A stretch of DNA of 38,394 nucleotides, taken from NCBI GenBank assembly GCA_014239435.1, contig JAAZYX010000032.1, positions 1 to 38,394 on the forward strand, given 5' to 3'. The number at the start of each line of letters is the position of its first letter. Positions within the stretch are counted from its first letter, which is position 1. The position numbers and the translations under genes are program-made. Below the pieces are notes generated by a model that saw only the letters and a program-made list of their open reading frames with translations, had not been told where the DNA came from and did no database searches. This document shows, one piece after another, positions 27,701-35,592 of this stretch. Origin of the DNA: Fidelibacterota bacterium (GTDB lineage: Bacteria; Fidelibacterota; Marinisomatia; Marinisomatales; TCS55).

Positions 27701-27960
27701 CCAGCGCTTGCGGACAATTCCTGGGATTCATAACCGATATAAGAAGCGCGAACCGTAAACGGGCCTGCTCCTGGAACGGCTATATCGAAGGTACCGTCAT
27801 CACCTGTGACGGACCCCAGATTGGTCCCCAGGACCTGCACATTTGCTCCTGCCAACGCACTGCCGTCGTCGGTCGTCACCACACCGGTGATTGACCCGCC
27901 TTGGGCAACGAGATACAGGGGCAACATGAATGCAAGTACTAAAGATAATTGTTTCTTCAT
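24721..27960 (-). CDS. SusC/RagA-family TonB-dependent transporter
   Basis: A 1079-residue outer-membrane channel. After the signal peptide (residues 1-20, ending LVAQG) comes a carboxypeptidase-regulatory-like beta domain (about 22-98; GSITGVVTTDDGSALAGA). Then comes a TonB box-like EVLVTG (about 104) and the plug (about 110-230; IRIRGANSISGGQQPLIVLD). A long beta-barrel follows, ending in ITLGVTL. It moves sugars, peptides or other large ligands captured by SusD into the periplasm, using TonB energy. GAGGA lies a few bases before the ATG. The upstream 224 bases contain several inverted repeats. Ligand unknown. Confidence 0.95.
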   Translation of the reverse strand: MKKQLSLVLAFMLPLYLVAQGGSITGVVTTDDGSALAGANVQVLGTNLGSVTGDDGTFDIAVPGAGPFTVRASYIGYESQELSASAGESVTFSLSEDVLQLGEVLVTGRGSMARSEIGVSVESVEGEELVNSGESNFISSLAAKTAGVEITTTTGEPGSGSYIRIRGANSISGGQQPLIVLDGTPIDNSTYGNSLGYYGAGDGATSQNRAFDINPADIQSVEILKGAAAASIYGTKAKNGVVLIRTKSGVSGQQRISYRFSKSYDDVTQQPELNQRFGQGIYGSTGTGSTSWGPLLSDLTLTDNHNVNPYTGDSLAFNADSPYAYMRNGKTYNHTSDIFTTGSKTEHNISISGGTGRTTYYLSFGDLDHQGFFIGPNSWSKRRTARVKTTHWFTDNLSASGNIAYSKVNNSGIQMGSNLSGLLLGNYRTPPNFDNSVYIDPNSGYHRSYRDQDGSVLRSGRGYDNPYFTLNSQTNTSDVDRLFGNLETNYKVADGINVLYRYGFDTYTDFRRISLPPSTGEFPDGMVDVHKLRTHMTDHVIQMTMKKQLTPGLKLNVVAGQNLNLEDYERTYIVGENMNVVGFTQLDNTIDYSPDEYNSEVVTASTYFNATFGLNEFLFVTVGMNRDGSSTFGSANRFATFPRFSSSLNLSKLVSLPMVDNAILRVAWGQAGSTPGPYYMTDIFSSGSVSDGWGPELTYTYDGNGGFTTSSTQANSEIKPEIATELEMGIDLALLNNKVTLELTSYDIKTEDAILNQPLAPSTGYGGKLANSAKMENKGIEAVLGVRVLDTKDLSFDVDFKYAANENKVTDIAGAEYIGIGGFSSAFQVAMEGKAFGVMRGGQWAVNDTTGAYILDANGFLTESGEVGIVGDPNPDWVGSLRMTANLKKTLRVSALFDFKQGGDIWNGTRGALSYFGAHGTTDVITTIDTSVTGSVKDYLGYDVWDSPYSWGKWNSDGTYSFRGDLENYGGGNVAVNDVSRWYGPYSGFTGPSEQFIEDGSYIKLRELSFTYTHTGALATQFGLGSVELGVTMRNLKTWTDYSGVDPETNLSGTSSTRGNDYFNMPHTKSTIITLGVTL

Positions 27961-28006
27961 GGTTTCCTCATTGTTTGTTAATAAGAATGATTAATTCTCC
28001 TTGCAC

Positions 28007-28033
28007 GTAGCTTCCCCAAAGGGGGCTAACTAC
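28007..28033 (-). promoter_or_regulatory. Leader hairpin upstream of susC
   Basis: On the minus strand a GC-rich stem-loop pairs GGGG (28021-28025 region) with CCCC (28014-28017), extended by AGC/GCT and GTA/TAC with a small bulge. It would lie in the susC leader, about 47 bases before the ATG. A TATAGT (28044-28039) just upstream could be a promoter -10 element, but no good partner is visible. Confidence 0.35.
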
Positions 28034-28057
28034 ATTCTACTATATTAAATAACTAAT

Positions 28058-28127
28058 AATGTGCTCTACAACACATTTTTATTCTTTTTTTTACCAGTAC
28101 TTTTCGAGTCTATTCTCGTCAGAGAAT
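28058..28127. promoter_or_regulatory. Inverted repeats in the susC upstream region
   Basis: AATGTG (28058-28063) pairs with CACATT (28072-28077) over an 8-base loop and runs into a T-rich tract (28076-28092) on the plus strand. A second perfect 6-base repeat, ATTCTC/GAGAAT with GTCA between, lies at 28112-28127. They may be operator sites for susC. The remainder of 27961-28184 is AT-rich without a gene. Confidence 0.35.
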
Positions 28128-28184
28128 CTATAATAATCAATTCATTTGTTAGCGGATATAGTTAATTAATATCTCTTAATTTAC

Positions 28185-28574
28185 CTAATCTATCGGAGCG
28201 GGCGGCCCCGGCTCTTTGCCCTCATCTCGCCTGCTTCCCGCACCGACATAAAACATAGAGCCGGCAACAGCAAATCCGAATAAAGTAAAAATAGCAATAT
28301 TTCGTATTCGATAGGCATTCCCTATATCTATGATCGGATCTCCAGTATCGCTGGTTAATTCCTGAATGATTGTAATCTCAGGCGATATCCCTAAAGTAAG
28401 GACTTGCCCTTTAGATGTTCGAAAAACTACTTCACCAAAAATGTAATTATATTTAACAAAGGTTCCTTTTATTTCTGTTCCATCCTTCAGCCTTAAAATA
28501 TCAGCAAAAGCGGTTTGGGTAATAACAGAAATTGCTACAACTACCGTTATCATTGTTTTTCTTATGCTCATCAT
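28185..28574 (-). CDS. Small secreted or membrane protein of unknown function
   Basis: A 129-residue protein with a signal peptide (residues 1-24, ending TAFA), a small beta-rich domain (LRLKDGTEIKGTFVKY ... VVFRTSKGQVLTL) and one later hydrophobic helix (about 91-111) with a Pro-rich tail. The GTEIKGTF pattern resembles small beta-barrel modules in envelope proteins but does not identify a family. It is the last gene of the LolCDE-like operon, 9 bases after the LolA-like gene, so a membrane-associated partner of that system is the simplest inference. Two adjacent ATG codons are possible starts. Confidence 0.65.
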   Translation of the reverse strand: MMSIRKTMITVVVAISVITQTAFADILRLKDGTEIKGTFVKYNYIFGEVVFRTSKGQVLTLGISPEITIIQELTSDTGDPIIDIGNAYRIRNIAIFTLFGFAVAGSMFYVGAGSRRDEGKEPGPPAPID

Positions 28575-28583
28575 GCGTGCTTC

Positions 28584-29327
28584 CTACTTTCTCAGTCGTG
28601 CCTTTGAAAAACGCCCTTCGGGAATTTCTGCATTAAACTCGATCTCATTAATCACCCACTCTGTCCCTTTGCTGTTTCGTTTGAGCTCATCTCTAAAAAT
28701 GAACCGTGAAGGGAACCATCTGTCTTGTACTTTTTTGATACCGTCCATTGTGGATGTTTTCAGCAATTTACCACTTTTTGCGTACAGTTCCTCCTTCATC
28801 GGCAGAAACCATTCCTTATCAATCCAGGCCCGGCGCTTTGGATAAGACAATCCTTTCACCTTCGCTTCCAGAAATAAAATCCAATGATCGCGCCCATCAA
28901 TTTCAACCGATCCTTCCAAAGTAGCGTCGTAGAGATCGGTGAGCGGACGGTCCTCCATCATATCGTTATAAGACATGTCTGAACCCATCACCGACTGGCG
29001 CAGCATATGTCCGGAAATTTGTATCACACGATCTGTTTGGGGAGAATACGTCCAGAGCTTATCATCTAATTTCAGCATTTTGGTCCCCGCTTCCCGCGGC
29101 GGCGAAAGATATTCCGTAAAGGCCAGGTTCGTTCCCACAACCCAATTTTTTGATTCAATGGTGCGGCTTGACCTCCTGCCATGCACAACCATTTTACTTG
29201 TTATGACACGGCTTTTTGCATTCAGATTGTTATCCATTGCCTGAATAATTTCCTGCACAGATATTGCACCGTCTTGACCAATGGCAAAGGCTAATATAAG
29301 GAATACCATCGTTCGTCTCATTTTCAT
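28584..29327 (-). CDS. LolA-like periplasmic lipid/lipoprotein carrier
   Basis: A 247-residue exported protein of the outer-membrane lipoprotein-sorting (LolA-like) family. Signal peptide residues 1-18 end AIGQDG. The half-barrel strands include SKMVVHGRR, FTEYLSPPREAGTKMLKLDDKLWTY, MGSDMSYNDMM, WILFLEAKVKG and a C-terminal DELKRNSKGTEWVINEIEF. LolA proteins carry lipoproteins or lipids across the periplasm from a LolCDE-type ABC transporter. I chose the ATG at 29325-29327 instead of an upstream TTG at 29336. It directly follows the two permease genes, strengthening the functional link. Confidence 0.88.
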   Translation of the reverse strand: MKMRRTMVFLILAFAIGQDGAISVQEIIQAMDNNLNAKSRVITSKMVVHGRRSSRTIESKNWVVGTNLAFTEYLSPPREAGTKMLKLDDKLWTYSPQTDRVIQISGHMLRQSVMGSDMSYNDMMEDRPLTDLYDATLEGSVEIDGRDHWILFLEAKVKGLSYPKRRAWIDKEWFLPMKEELYAKSGKLLKTSTMDGIKKVQDRWFPSRFIFRDELKRNSKGTEWVINEIEFNAEIPEGRFSKARLRK

Positions 29328-29355
29328 AATTCCCAATCCTTGTTCCTAACCAACG

Positions 29356-30639
29356 CTAAGCCTCTAATTCCTTAAAAAGCTGCGCCATTTCTCGTTTATA
29401 GATAGCGCGTCCCGCCATCATGGTTCCCAAAACGGTGGCCAAAACGCCGGGTATAAAACCGATATAATAAAGTTCCGGAGTCACTTGAGCATAGAAAACA
29501 TTGGACATAATAATATCTGTTGAGGTCAGTCCTTCCATCGCTGACGAGTAATCCAAGCCCACTTCCTGCATATAATAGGTAATTCCGAGCCCCATGGCTG
29601 TGCCGAGCACCGTTCCGATGAAGCCGATGATTACCGATTCTACGATCATGGATCGATAGACTTGGCCTTTTGATTCGCCCATGGCAAGCCGCATGCCGAT
29701 CTCACCATAGCGGCGCAGACCATTCATAAGTCCCATATTCCACAAAACTATCATGACAATAACCAAGAATACGGCCAACATAATAACTATAGCTGCATTA
29801 CTGAAATCCACCATGGTGCCCATTTGATTCGCGTCTCGCAGTGCCATCATAGTCGGGCTGAAAATATCAGCGCTGGCGCCATGGTTTTCGTTATATCGTT
29901 TGCGCAACGCAACTGTCGCCTTGTCCTCATATAGGAGTGTTTCAGTAAAACCCAAAATCTCTGAAGCAGCGCTTTTCATATCCAGTGCCATCCTAGCCCC
30001 CTCGATATCCACCAGCATCATTTGTTTATCCACCGGGCCCAAGTTCAGTTTAAAAGTGCCGACAACCGTAAAGTTGTAGGTGGTAAAAGCATTGTACATG
30101 GTGGAGCCTATTAAGGTCACCGTTTCGCCCAAAGATAGATCGAGCCGATTTGCCAACGTAGTGCTAAGCAACACCTCCTCGGGAACTTCCGGCAAACGCC
30201 CATTTGCCAAACGATTATCAAGTTTCCATATCTCAAATTGGCGAGAATCCGTTGAAAGAAAATCGACGCCCAAAGCATAAACCGGACCTTGTGCGCGAGT
30301 TTCGCCCTTCTCGTCGGGCACATCCAATAATCCACCAAACGTTATCCGGGGCGTCCAGAAATAGTCCGGATAATCCTTTTGTAATTCATTAATGATTTGG
30401 TCTGTATCCAAAAGAGCCAAGTCATTCGGGAGAAGTTGGCTATCTTCTTTATAGGCTCTTGTCATGACCTTTACGTGGCCCGTGGAAACCACTGCTGAAT
30501 CAAGAAACATGCTATTCATGATACCGGTCAGAAAACCCTGAAAGAAAATAATCATCGCCACCGTCAGTGTAACTACCAGAACCGGGAAGAAACTTCTTGT
30601 GCGGTCACGGATTATTCCTTTGATCAAGAACCCAATCAT
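29356..30639 (-). CDS. LolC/E or MacB-type ABC transporter permease, second subunit
   Basis: A 427-residue membrane protein with an N-terminal helix (about residues 16-38), a large periplasmic MacB-like domain (about 45-255) and three C-terminal FtsX-type helices (about 270-415). It has the same overall plan as the permease encoded just upstream; the two likely form a heterodimer with the ATPase. The ATG overlaps the previous permease gene by 4 bases. Such permeases drive extraction of lipoproteins or other ligands from the inner membrane without moving them through a channel. Confidence 0.9.
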   Translation of the reverse strand: MIGFLIKGIIRDRTRSFFPVLVVTLTVAMIIFFQGFLTGIMNSMFLDSAVVSTGHVKVMTRAYKEDSQLLPNDLALLDTDQIINELQKDYPDYFWTPRITFGGLLDVPDEKGETRAQGPVYALGVDFLSTDSRQFEIWKLDNRLANGRLPEVPEEVLLSTTLANRLDLSLGETVTLIGSTMYNAFTTYNFTVVGTFKLNLGPVDKQMMLVDIEGARMALDMKSAASEILGFTETLLYEDKATVALRKRYNENHGASADIFSPTMMALRDANQMGTMVDFSNAAIVIMLAVFLVIVMIVLWNMGLMNGLRRYGEIGMRLAMGESKGQVYRSMIVESVIIGFIGTVLGTAMGLGITYYMQEVGLDYSSAMEGLTSTDIIMSNVFYAQVTPELYYIGFIPGVLATVLGTMMAGRAIYKREMAQLFKELEA

Positions 30640-31817
30640 ACCGCCGTTTTCCCTCGCAATGCATCGGTGGGCCTCATTTTGGCGATTCGGCGTGACGGCA
30701 TATAACTCACAATAAGTACAATAATAGATACAACAAATGTTGTTGTCAAAACTAGCCCGACAGAATAAACCGGAATAAGGCGCTTCGCAATAATTAAGCC
30801 CATTTGCCCTTCAGAGTAATCAATCCCCATGTAGATGCCGTAGGTATTAAAATACCAAAGTATGGGCCCGAAAAGAATTACCGTCATGATAGCCGCCAAA
30901 ACGGCATTGAGCCCTCCCTCCAATGTAAAAAGTCCCACGACCCTTGACCTTGCCATTCCCAGAGCCATGAGGGTACCGATTTCTTTCCCACGGCGAAAAA
31001 TGGATAATACCTGTGCATTAAAAATCCCCATAGCCGCCAAGGCAAGCAGTATGATATACATAATAGCCGCATTGGGTTCGTCCGCCTCAATCATGGCTTC
31101 CATATCCCGAACCAAATAATGGATATCCCGGTGAATCCAGGTGCCATTCCCCTCTGACGGTAAAACATCTTTTGCGAATGTGACATACGTTGCTTCATTT
31201 TCCATCGCCAGCATGGATTGAGCTTTGGCCAGCGGCACCCAAATGTGATTCAGATCCAGTTTAAAATTCTCCGTTTCCATAATGTGAACGATTGTTCCTT
31301 CATCGGCATCATAAGTACGATCAGCATCCAACCAGCGTATAGTGAAAGAATCTCCTACTTTTAGTTTCGCGTCTTTTGCCATGCCGGTCCCAATCATCAC
31401 CGGGATAGTGGTTTCATCGTCAACGACCAGCATTTGCGTGGGCATGTTGACAATCGTTTGCTCGGACGAAATTCCCTTCATAATAACGGGCATAATGCGA
31501 CCATTGGGATAGATGGAAGCCTGACTGACTAATACCGAAACGGCTTTTTTCTGATCTACAAGCGCCATGACTGCATCCGGCAATACAGAATGCGCATCTT
31601 CAAAAGTCATGGGATCCATAGGATCATATTCCGGATGCCAGTACGCGCCGCCGGCAATCTCAGTATCAATGGAAACCTGCATAGCGTGTTCCCGCATGCC
31701 GTCGTACATCGCGGATATGAAGATAATCATGAAAAATGAAATTGCGGTAACAAAGACATTAAGCCAGGTGCGCAGTCCGGCGCCGAGAAGATTTTTAATA
31801 GCAATCTTAAACATCAT
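30636..31817 (-). CDS. LolC/E or MacB-type ABC transporter permease, first subunit
   Basis: A 393-residue membrane protein. The N-terminus FKIAIKNLLGAGLRTWLN leads into the first helix (about 18-38); the periplasmic domain spans about 45-250 and the FtsX-type core has three helices (about 260-380). The sequence GKEIGTLMALGMARSRVV, after the second helix, is the coupling-helix region usual in this family. It overlaps the ATPase gene and the second permease gene by 4 bases each. Two successive ATG codons lie at the start. Confidence 0.9.
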   Translation of the reverse strand: MMFKIAIKNLLGAGLRTWLNVFVTAISFFMIIFISAMYDGMREHAMQVSIDTEIAGGAYWHPEYDPMDPMTFEDAHSVLPDAVMALVDQKKAVSVLVSQASIYPNGRIMPVIMKGISSEQTIVNMPTQMLVVDDETTIPVMIGTGMAKDAKLKVGDSFTIRWLDADRTYDADEGTIVHIMETENFKLDLNHIWVPLAKAQSMLAMENEATYVTFAKDVLPSEGNGTWIHRDIHYLVRDMEAMIEADEPNAAIMYIILLALAAMGIFNAQVLSIFRRGKEIGTLMALGMARSRVVGLFTLEGGLNAVLAAIMTVILFGPILWYFNTYGIYMGIDYSEGQMGLIIAKRLIPVYSVGLVLTTTFVVSIIVLIVSYMPSRRIAKMRPTDALRGKTAV

Positions 31818-32533
31818 GACTGTTCACCAAATTGGGGATTTTCAATCAATTCATCCTTTGCAATCTGACCATCGTCCAAATGCACGATACGGCGAAGGTA
31901 TCCCATAATCTTTTCATCGTGGGTTGCAAAAACAAAAGATGTATCCATTTCATTGTTCAGCCTCCCCATGATTTTCATAATCTGATGGGAATTTTCAGAA
32001 TCCAGATTGGCGGTTGGCTCATCTGCCAATATTAAAGCAGGTTTATGTACAATCGCTCGGGCAATGGCTGTCCGCTGACATTCTCCACCGCTTAGTTGCG
32101 CCGGCCGGGAATCAATTTTGTCCAAAAGCCCAACTGAACCCACGGCTTGTTCTACCAGTCGTTTTCGTTCGTTTGTTTCGATTTTATTTAAAATGAGCGG
32201 CAGCTCTACATTCTCAAAAACGGAATACACTGGAAGCAGGTTATAACTCTGGAAAATGAAGCCCATTTTGGTTCGACGAAGCTCCGCCCTTTCTGCGTGA
32301 GAGGTCGACCCGAGATCCGATCCTAACACATTTACATTTCCACCTGACGGGGAATCGAGCCCGCCGATTATATTCAGCAGGGTTGTTTTCCCGGAGCCGG
32401 ACGGACCTATCAATCCAGTGAATTCGGCATGGTTCAATTCCAGATTGATATTCTTTAATGCAGTGAAAAAATCACCACCAACCGGAAATTTTTTAACAAG
32501 ATTGTGAATTTGTACAACAAAAGAGTCAGACAT
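31814..32533 (-). CDS. LolD/MacB-type ABC transporter ATPase
   Basis: A 239-residue cytosolic ATPase. Walker A is GPSGSGKT (about residues 43-50), the Q-loop is FQSYNLLP (94-101), the signature is LSGGECQR (147-154), Walker B is ALILADEPT (166-174) and the switch His is in THDE (His205). LSGGE instead of LSGGQ is also seen in LolD. Length and the VYSVFENVELPL segment are those of the LolD/MacB group. It would power the two permeases encoded downstream. Confidence 0.95.
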   Translation of the reverse strand: MSDSFVVQIHNLVKKFPVGGDFFTALKNINLELNHAEFTGLIGPSGSGKTTLLNIIGGLDSPSGGNVNVLGSDLGSTSHAERAELRRTKMGFIFQSYNLLPVYSVFENVELPLILNKIETNERKRLVEQAVGSVGLLDKIDSRPAQLSGGECQRTAIARAIVHKPALILADEPTANLDSENSHQIMKIMGRLNNEMDTSFVFATHDEKIMGYLRRIVHLDDGQIAKDELIENPQFGEQS

Positions 32534-32541
32534 TTTTTATC

Positions 32542-33648
32542 CTAATGATTGTAAATAAATATAAATTGAAATCCCGAACCAAACCCTACGGCAGAATTGG
32601 GTAAATACTCTGGTGAAATCGTGTAATCATCGCGCTTAGGGTTCATAGATAAAATGAAATTTAAACTGATTCTGTCGTATGTCGAACTCCAACGTATGTA
32701 TTGATACGCTTGATTGTCCGTCAAATTAACCTGTGAAATGAACATAATCTGATGAATTATTCCCAAGGGTACACTCGCCATAAAAGCTGTAAAATTTTGA
32801 GTAGCTGTGTCCACAGTTGTCCGTTTCGCTATGTGCATGAATTCCGCCATCACGAGGATTCCTTTACCAAGGGGAACTGTATAATCCGATCCTATTGTGA
32901 TGAGTCCAATTTCGGATTCGTTGGATAAAATAAGTGCGCTTTCATTCCAAAACCCTATGAAACCATCGTAACGAAAATCTATAGCAAGGCGGTTGTGAGG
33001 CTGTTGTATCAATACGCCGGATTGGCCAATCATCCGCAACGAGTCCGATGGATCGTGGTGAAGGGAAAGTCCCCATTCGCCCAGAGCGGAAGAAAATTCT
33101 GCACGACCGCCAAACGAAAAATAATCATTTTCATCCAAAATTGCCCAGGACCACATTGAAAGTGAATTGGAAGGGAACCACCGTAGCCGGAGCGCTTCCA
33201 CGCCGTCTGTTTGTCCTGTCGGGTCGGTGAGGTCAAATGTGTCAAACCATGCTAAGGATCCCAGTACCTGTGCAGGACCAAAGATAATCTTTTGAAGACC
33301 AAGGCGAATATCCAATTTTTCCGTTGCAAGACGAATCCACGCTCTGTGGGTTTTATAATAATCCGACAAAAGTGAATCGCCGGAAAATGTGTTCACCGTT
33401 CGAAAAGCCCATTCCATATCTAATAAGATGTTATTCGAAAAATCTTTCCCAGTCGAAAGCGTAGGGATATATCCTACGGTAGACTCAAATGCAGATTGAC
33501 CTCTGGGAGCGTCGTCCCCTATATAACCGCTTGCCCAGAACTGCCCTTTAGAATGAATCTCTCCATTTGATAAGCTTGTAATCACACACAATGCGATGCT
33601 CATAAAATAAAACGGAGGCAACCGTTTACCTCCAAAAAATTCACGCAT
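32542..33648 (-). CDS. Predicted outer-membrane beta-barrel protein
   Basis: A 368-residue protein not assigned to a family. Residues 1-30 form a signal peptide with an extended start. The rest is made of alternating hydrophobic and polar strands with many aromatic residues (SMWSWAILDENDYFSFGGRAEF; RLAIDFRYDGFIGFWNE; GFQFIFIYNH at the end), typical of a porin-like barrel. A GAGGA-like ribosome site (33655-33660) supports the ATG at 33648. It is 8 bases before the ATPase gene and 3 bases after the neighbouring protein, so it belongs to the ABC operon. It may be the outer-membrane destination or exit for whatever the transporter handles. Confidence 0.7.
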   Translation of the reverse strand: MREFFGGKRLPPFYFMSIALCVITSLSNGEIHSKGQFWASGYIGDDAPRGQSAFESTVGYIPTLSTGKDFSNNILLDMEWAFRTVNTFSGDSLLSDYYKTHRAWIRLATEKLDIRLGLQKIIFGPAQVLGSLAWFDTFDLTDPTGQTDGVEALRLRWFPSNSLSMWSWAILDENDYFSFGGRAEFSSALGEWGLSLHHDPSDSLRMIGQSGVLIQQPHNRLAIDFRYDGFIGFWNESALILSNESEIGLITIGSDYTVPLGKGILVMAEFMHIAKRTTVDTATQNFTAFMASVPLGIIHQIMFISQVNLTDNQAYQYIRWSSTYDRISLNFILSMNPKRDDYTISPEYLPNSAVGFGSGFQFIFIYNH

Positions 33649-33651
33649 CGC

Positions 33652-34422
33652 CTATCCTCTCCGCCAAATGAAATCAAATGCCGGAAAGATATGAGCCTGC
33701 CCCCCGAATGGATATTCTCCATACATCATTTTGTATCCCAACAGTATCCGAAAGCCGGAATTCCGCACCCATTCAATTTGCGAAGTATTTTCAAACGCAA
33801 ACTCTCCCGGAGCGCCGGGCATCAAAAATGCCTCACCGCTAACAACATATCCCCAATGTTTGTTTATTTTTGAATGGATGGCTGATCCTATTTTGAGAAC
33901 CGCGCCGGAATAATACACTGCAAGCCTCGGGAAAATAAACGGCAAATCAATGGTGGATTCTTGCGCTAATTCATTTGCGCCAACAGAAATTCCCAGCCCC
34001 GCGCTTCCTGTAAAATGTACATCGTCCATTATTTCCCGAGTTGCGATTACCGAATTCCAAATTGAAACCATATGCGGAATATCAAACTCGGGCGAAATAA
34101 GAGCAAACATGTCCGGGTCGCCTAGCTCCATCCCTAAAGGACTCTGAAGCCATTTCAAAAATGGTGTCGGATAATATAGACTGTGGCGCGTGGAAATGCC
34201 CCAATCCCATTTTCGCCATCTCAGTTTTTTATAGGAAATATTCGGCATTTTCAATGATAGCAGTTTATAGGCCGAAATTTCTCGTCCACTTCCAAGTCCA
34301 AATCGGATAGGATTAATAATTCCAACCTCCCATTTCCCTTTTTCAAGAGGAATTGCGGAATCCATTGCGCTGAGTTCCAGTCCAGCAAAAACCAAAACGA
34401 AACATAGTATTAAGTGTTTCAT
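33652..34422 (-). CDS. Predicted outer-membrane or periplasmic protein
   Basis: A 256-residue protein with signal peptide MKHLILCFVLVFAGLELSA. The mature part has many short beta strands (KGKWEVGIINPIRFGLGSGRE; KLRWRKWDWGISTRHSLYY; GFRILLGYKMMYGEYPFGG) like a small barrel. I moved the start from an upstream in-frame codon to the ATG at 34420-34422, which gives a proper signal peptide and a 4-base overlap with the EEP gene. No family recognised. It lies with the barrel gene and the ABC genes. Confidence 0.68.
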   Translation of the reverse strand: MKHLILCFVLVFAGLELSAMDSAIPLEKGKWEVGIINPIRFGLGSGREISAYKLLSLKMPNISYKKLRWRKWDWGISTRHSLYYPTPFLKWLQSPLGMELGDPDMFALISPEFDIPHMVSIWNSVIATREIMDDVHFTGSAGLGISVGANELAQESTIDLPFIFPRLAVYYSGAVLKIGSAIHSKINKHWGYVVSGEAFLMPGAPGEFAFENTSQIEWVRNSGFRILLGYKMMYGEYPFGGQAHIFPAFDFIWRRG

Positions 34423-35546
34423 TGCAAAAAGTTCAACGTTGCGGTGACAGGCATATGGTCCGACCAATTGCTTGCGTCTTGGTGGGTGGAATCTGAATTT
34501 GCATTCCACGTTAGGTTGGTGAATAAATAATCTAGTTTTCGGTCAGTGGCTACATCGCCCGTACTTGGGGCGTGAGTAAAATAATTAGATTCGTTAGCCA
34601 AGTAATTTGTCAGAGATATCGCCGGATTATAAGAATCATACAGTGGCTGAAGCAGTGTTGGCTCATTTGTAAAATTGTTAAAATAACTCCCATCCTTATG
34701 CGGGCCTCCATCTGCATCGGAGTGATAGGATTCGCCGGAACAAATGTCTGCCATACAAAAATCAATGGAAGCGGCGCCCGGCGTAAGGGCATTCAAATCT
34801 CCGCCCGTTACAAAGCCAATTCCGGCATCATCCAAATCTTTCAAAGTTTGTGTGTAGGTGTCCACATGTTTCTGTTTGGTGTCATCCGTAGCAAAAGCGG
34901 TAGCATGAATATTCACAGCATAAAATTCGGTCTGATTGGGGACGGCCACTTTTGCCTTCAAGATATTCCTCCGTAGATAAAAATACTGGGTCAGAGCATC
35001 TTGATCTTCTCTCAGCGGAAGCTTTATTCGTTCAGCGTCTGACAATTCCCATTTGGACAAAATCACATTCCCGAAATCCATTCTCCCAATTCCGTCGCTT
35101 GGAATCACTTGCGCTTTCCATACTGAAGCGTAGGCACCGTAATTCAAATTGGTGTTATCCAAAAGCCACTGAACCTGATCGATGTATGCGGATCGTTTGG
35201 ACTGACGATCAACCTCTTGTAATAAAACTATATCCGGATCCGCCGAATTAATTTTTGCGGCAATCCCTTCTAAATTGGCTTCTACCTCTGCTGCTGTAAA
35301 AATTACGCGGTCTCCGCAGGCGTCGCCGAAGAACGGAAGGATCCCCGCACCGAAACGGATGTTCCAAGTCATGGTATTTATCTCAAAAGGACCTATTGGG
35401 AAACCGGCGCTTTGATGAACATTATTGGCTTCGTAATAAATGGCATTTTCGGAATCATCAAAGGTGGTCACCAAAGGATCGCAGGAAAAAAATACTGCTG
35501 AGCAAAACGCAAGAAAATGAAAAAACTGAAATTTTGGAAAGCGCAT
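34419..35546 (-). CDS. Endonuclease/exonuclease/phosphatase-family lipoprotein
   Basis: A 375-residue probable lipoprotein: signal ending AVFFSC (Cys22), then an EEP (DNase I-like) domain with all key residues in order: TMTWNIRFG (Asn62), LLQEVD (Glu111), FGNVILSK, NIHATA (His214), GGDLNAL (Asp250, Asn252), DRKLDY (Asp339) and SDHMPVTA (Asp363, His364). Such enzymes split phosphodiesters in DNA, RNA, sphingomyelin or phosphoinositides. The envelope location suggests an extracellular or periplasmic substrate. The lipobox is not ideal. It starts the ABC operon, 46 bases after threonine synthase. Confidence 0.88.
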   Translation of the reverse strand: MRFPKFQFFHFLAFCSAVFFSCDPLVTTFDDSENAIYYEANNVHQSAGFPIGPFEINTMTWNIRFGAGILPFFGDACGDRVIFTAAEVEANLEGIAAKINSADPDIVLLQEVDRQSKRSAYIDQVQWLLDNTNLNYGAYASVWKAQVIPSDGIGRMDFGNVILSKWELSDAERIKLPLREDQDALTQYFYLRRNILKAKVAVPNQTEFYAVNIHATAFATDDTKQKHVDTYTQTLKDLDDAGIGFVTGGDLNALTPGAASIDFCMADICSGESYHSDADGGPHKDGSYFNNFTNEPTLLQPLYDSYNPAISLTNYLANESNYFTHAPSTGDVATDRKLDYLFTNLTWNANSDSTHQDASNWSDHMPVTATLNFLQ

Positions 35547-35592
35547 AAAATAAATTACATCTTTATAAACGCACCGGCAAAGGCTACTCCGC

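Noticed and set aside
28058-28092. Hairpin plus T-tract reading as a plus-strand terminator
   Set aside because: No plus-strand gene ends before it; kept only as a possible regulatory inverted repeat for susC.
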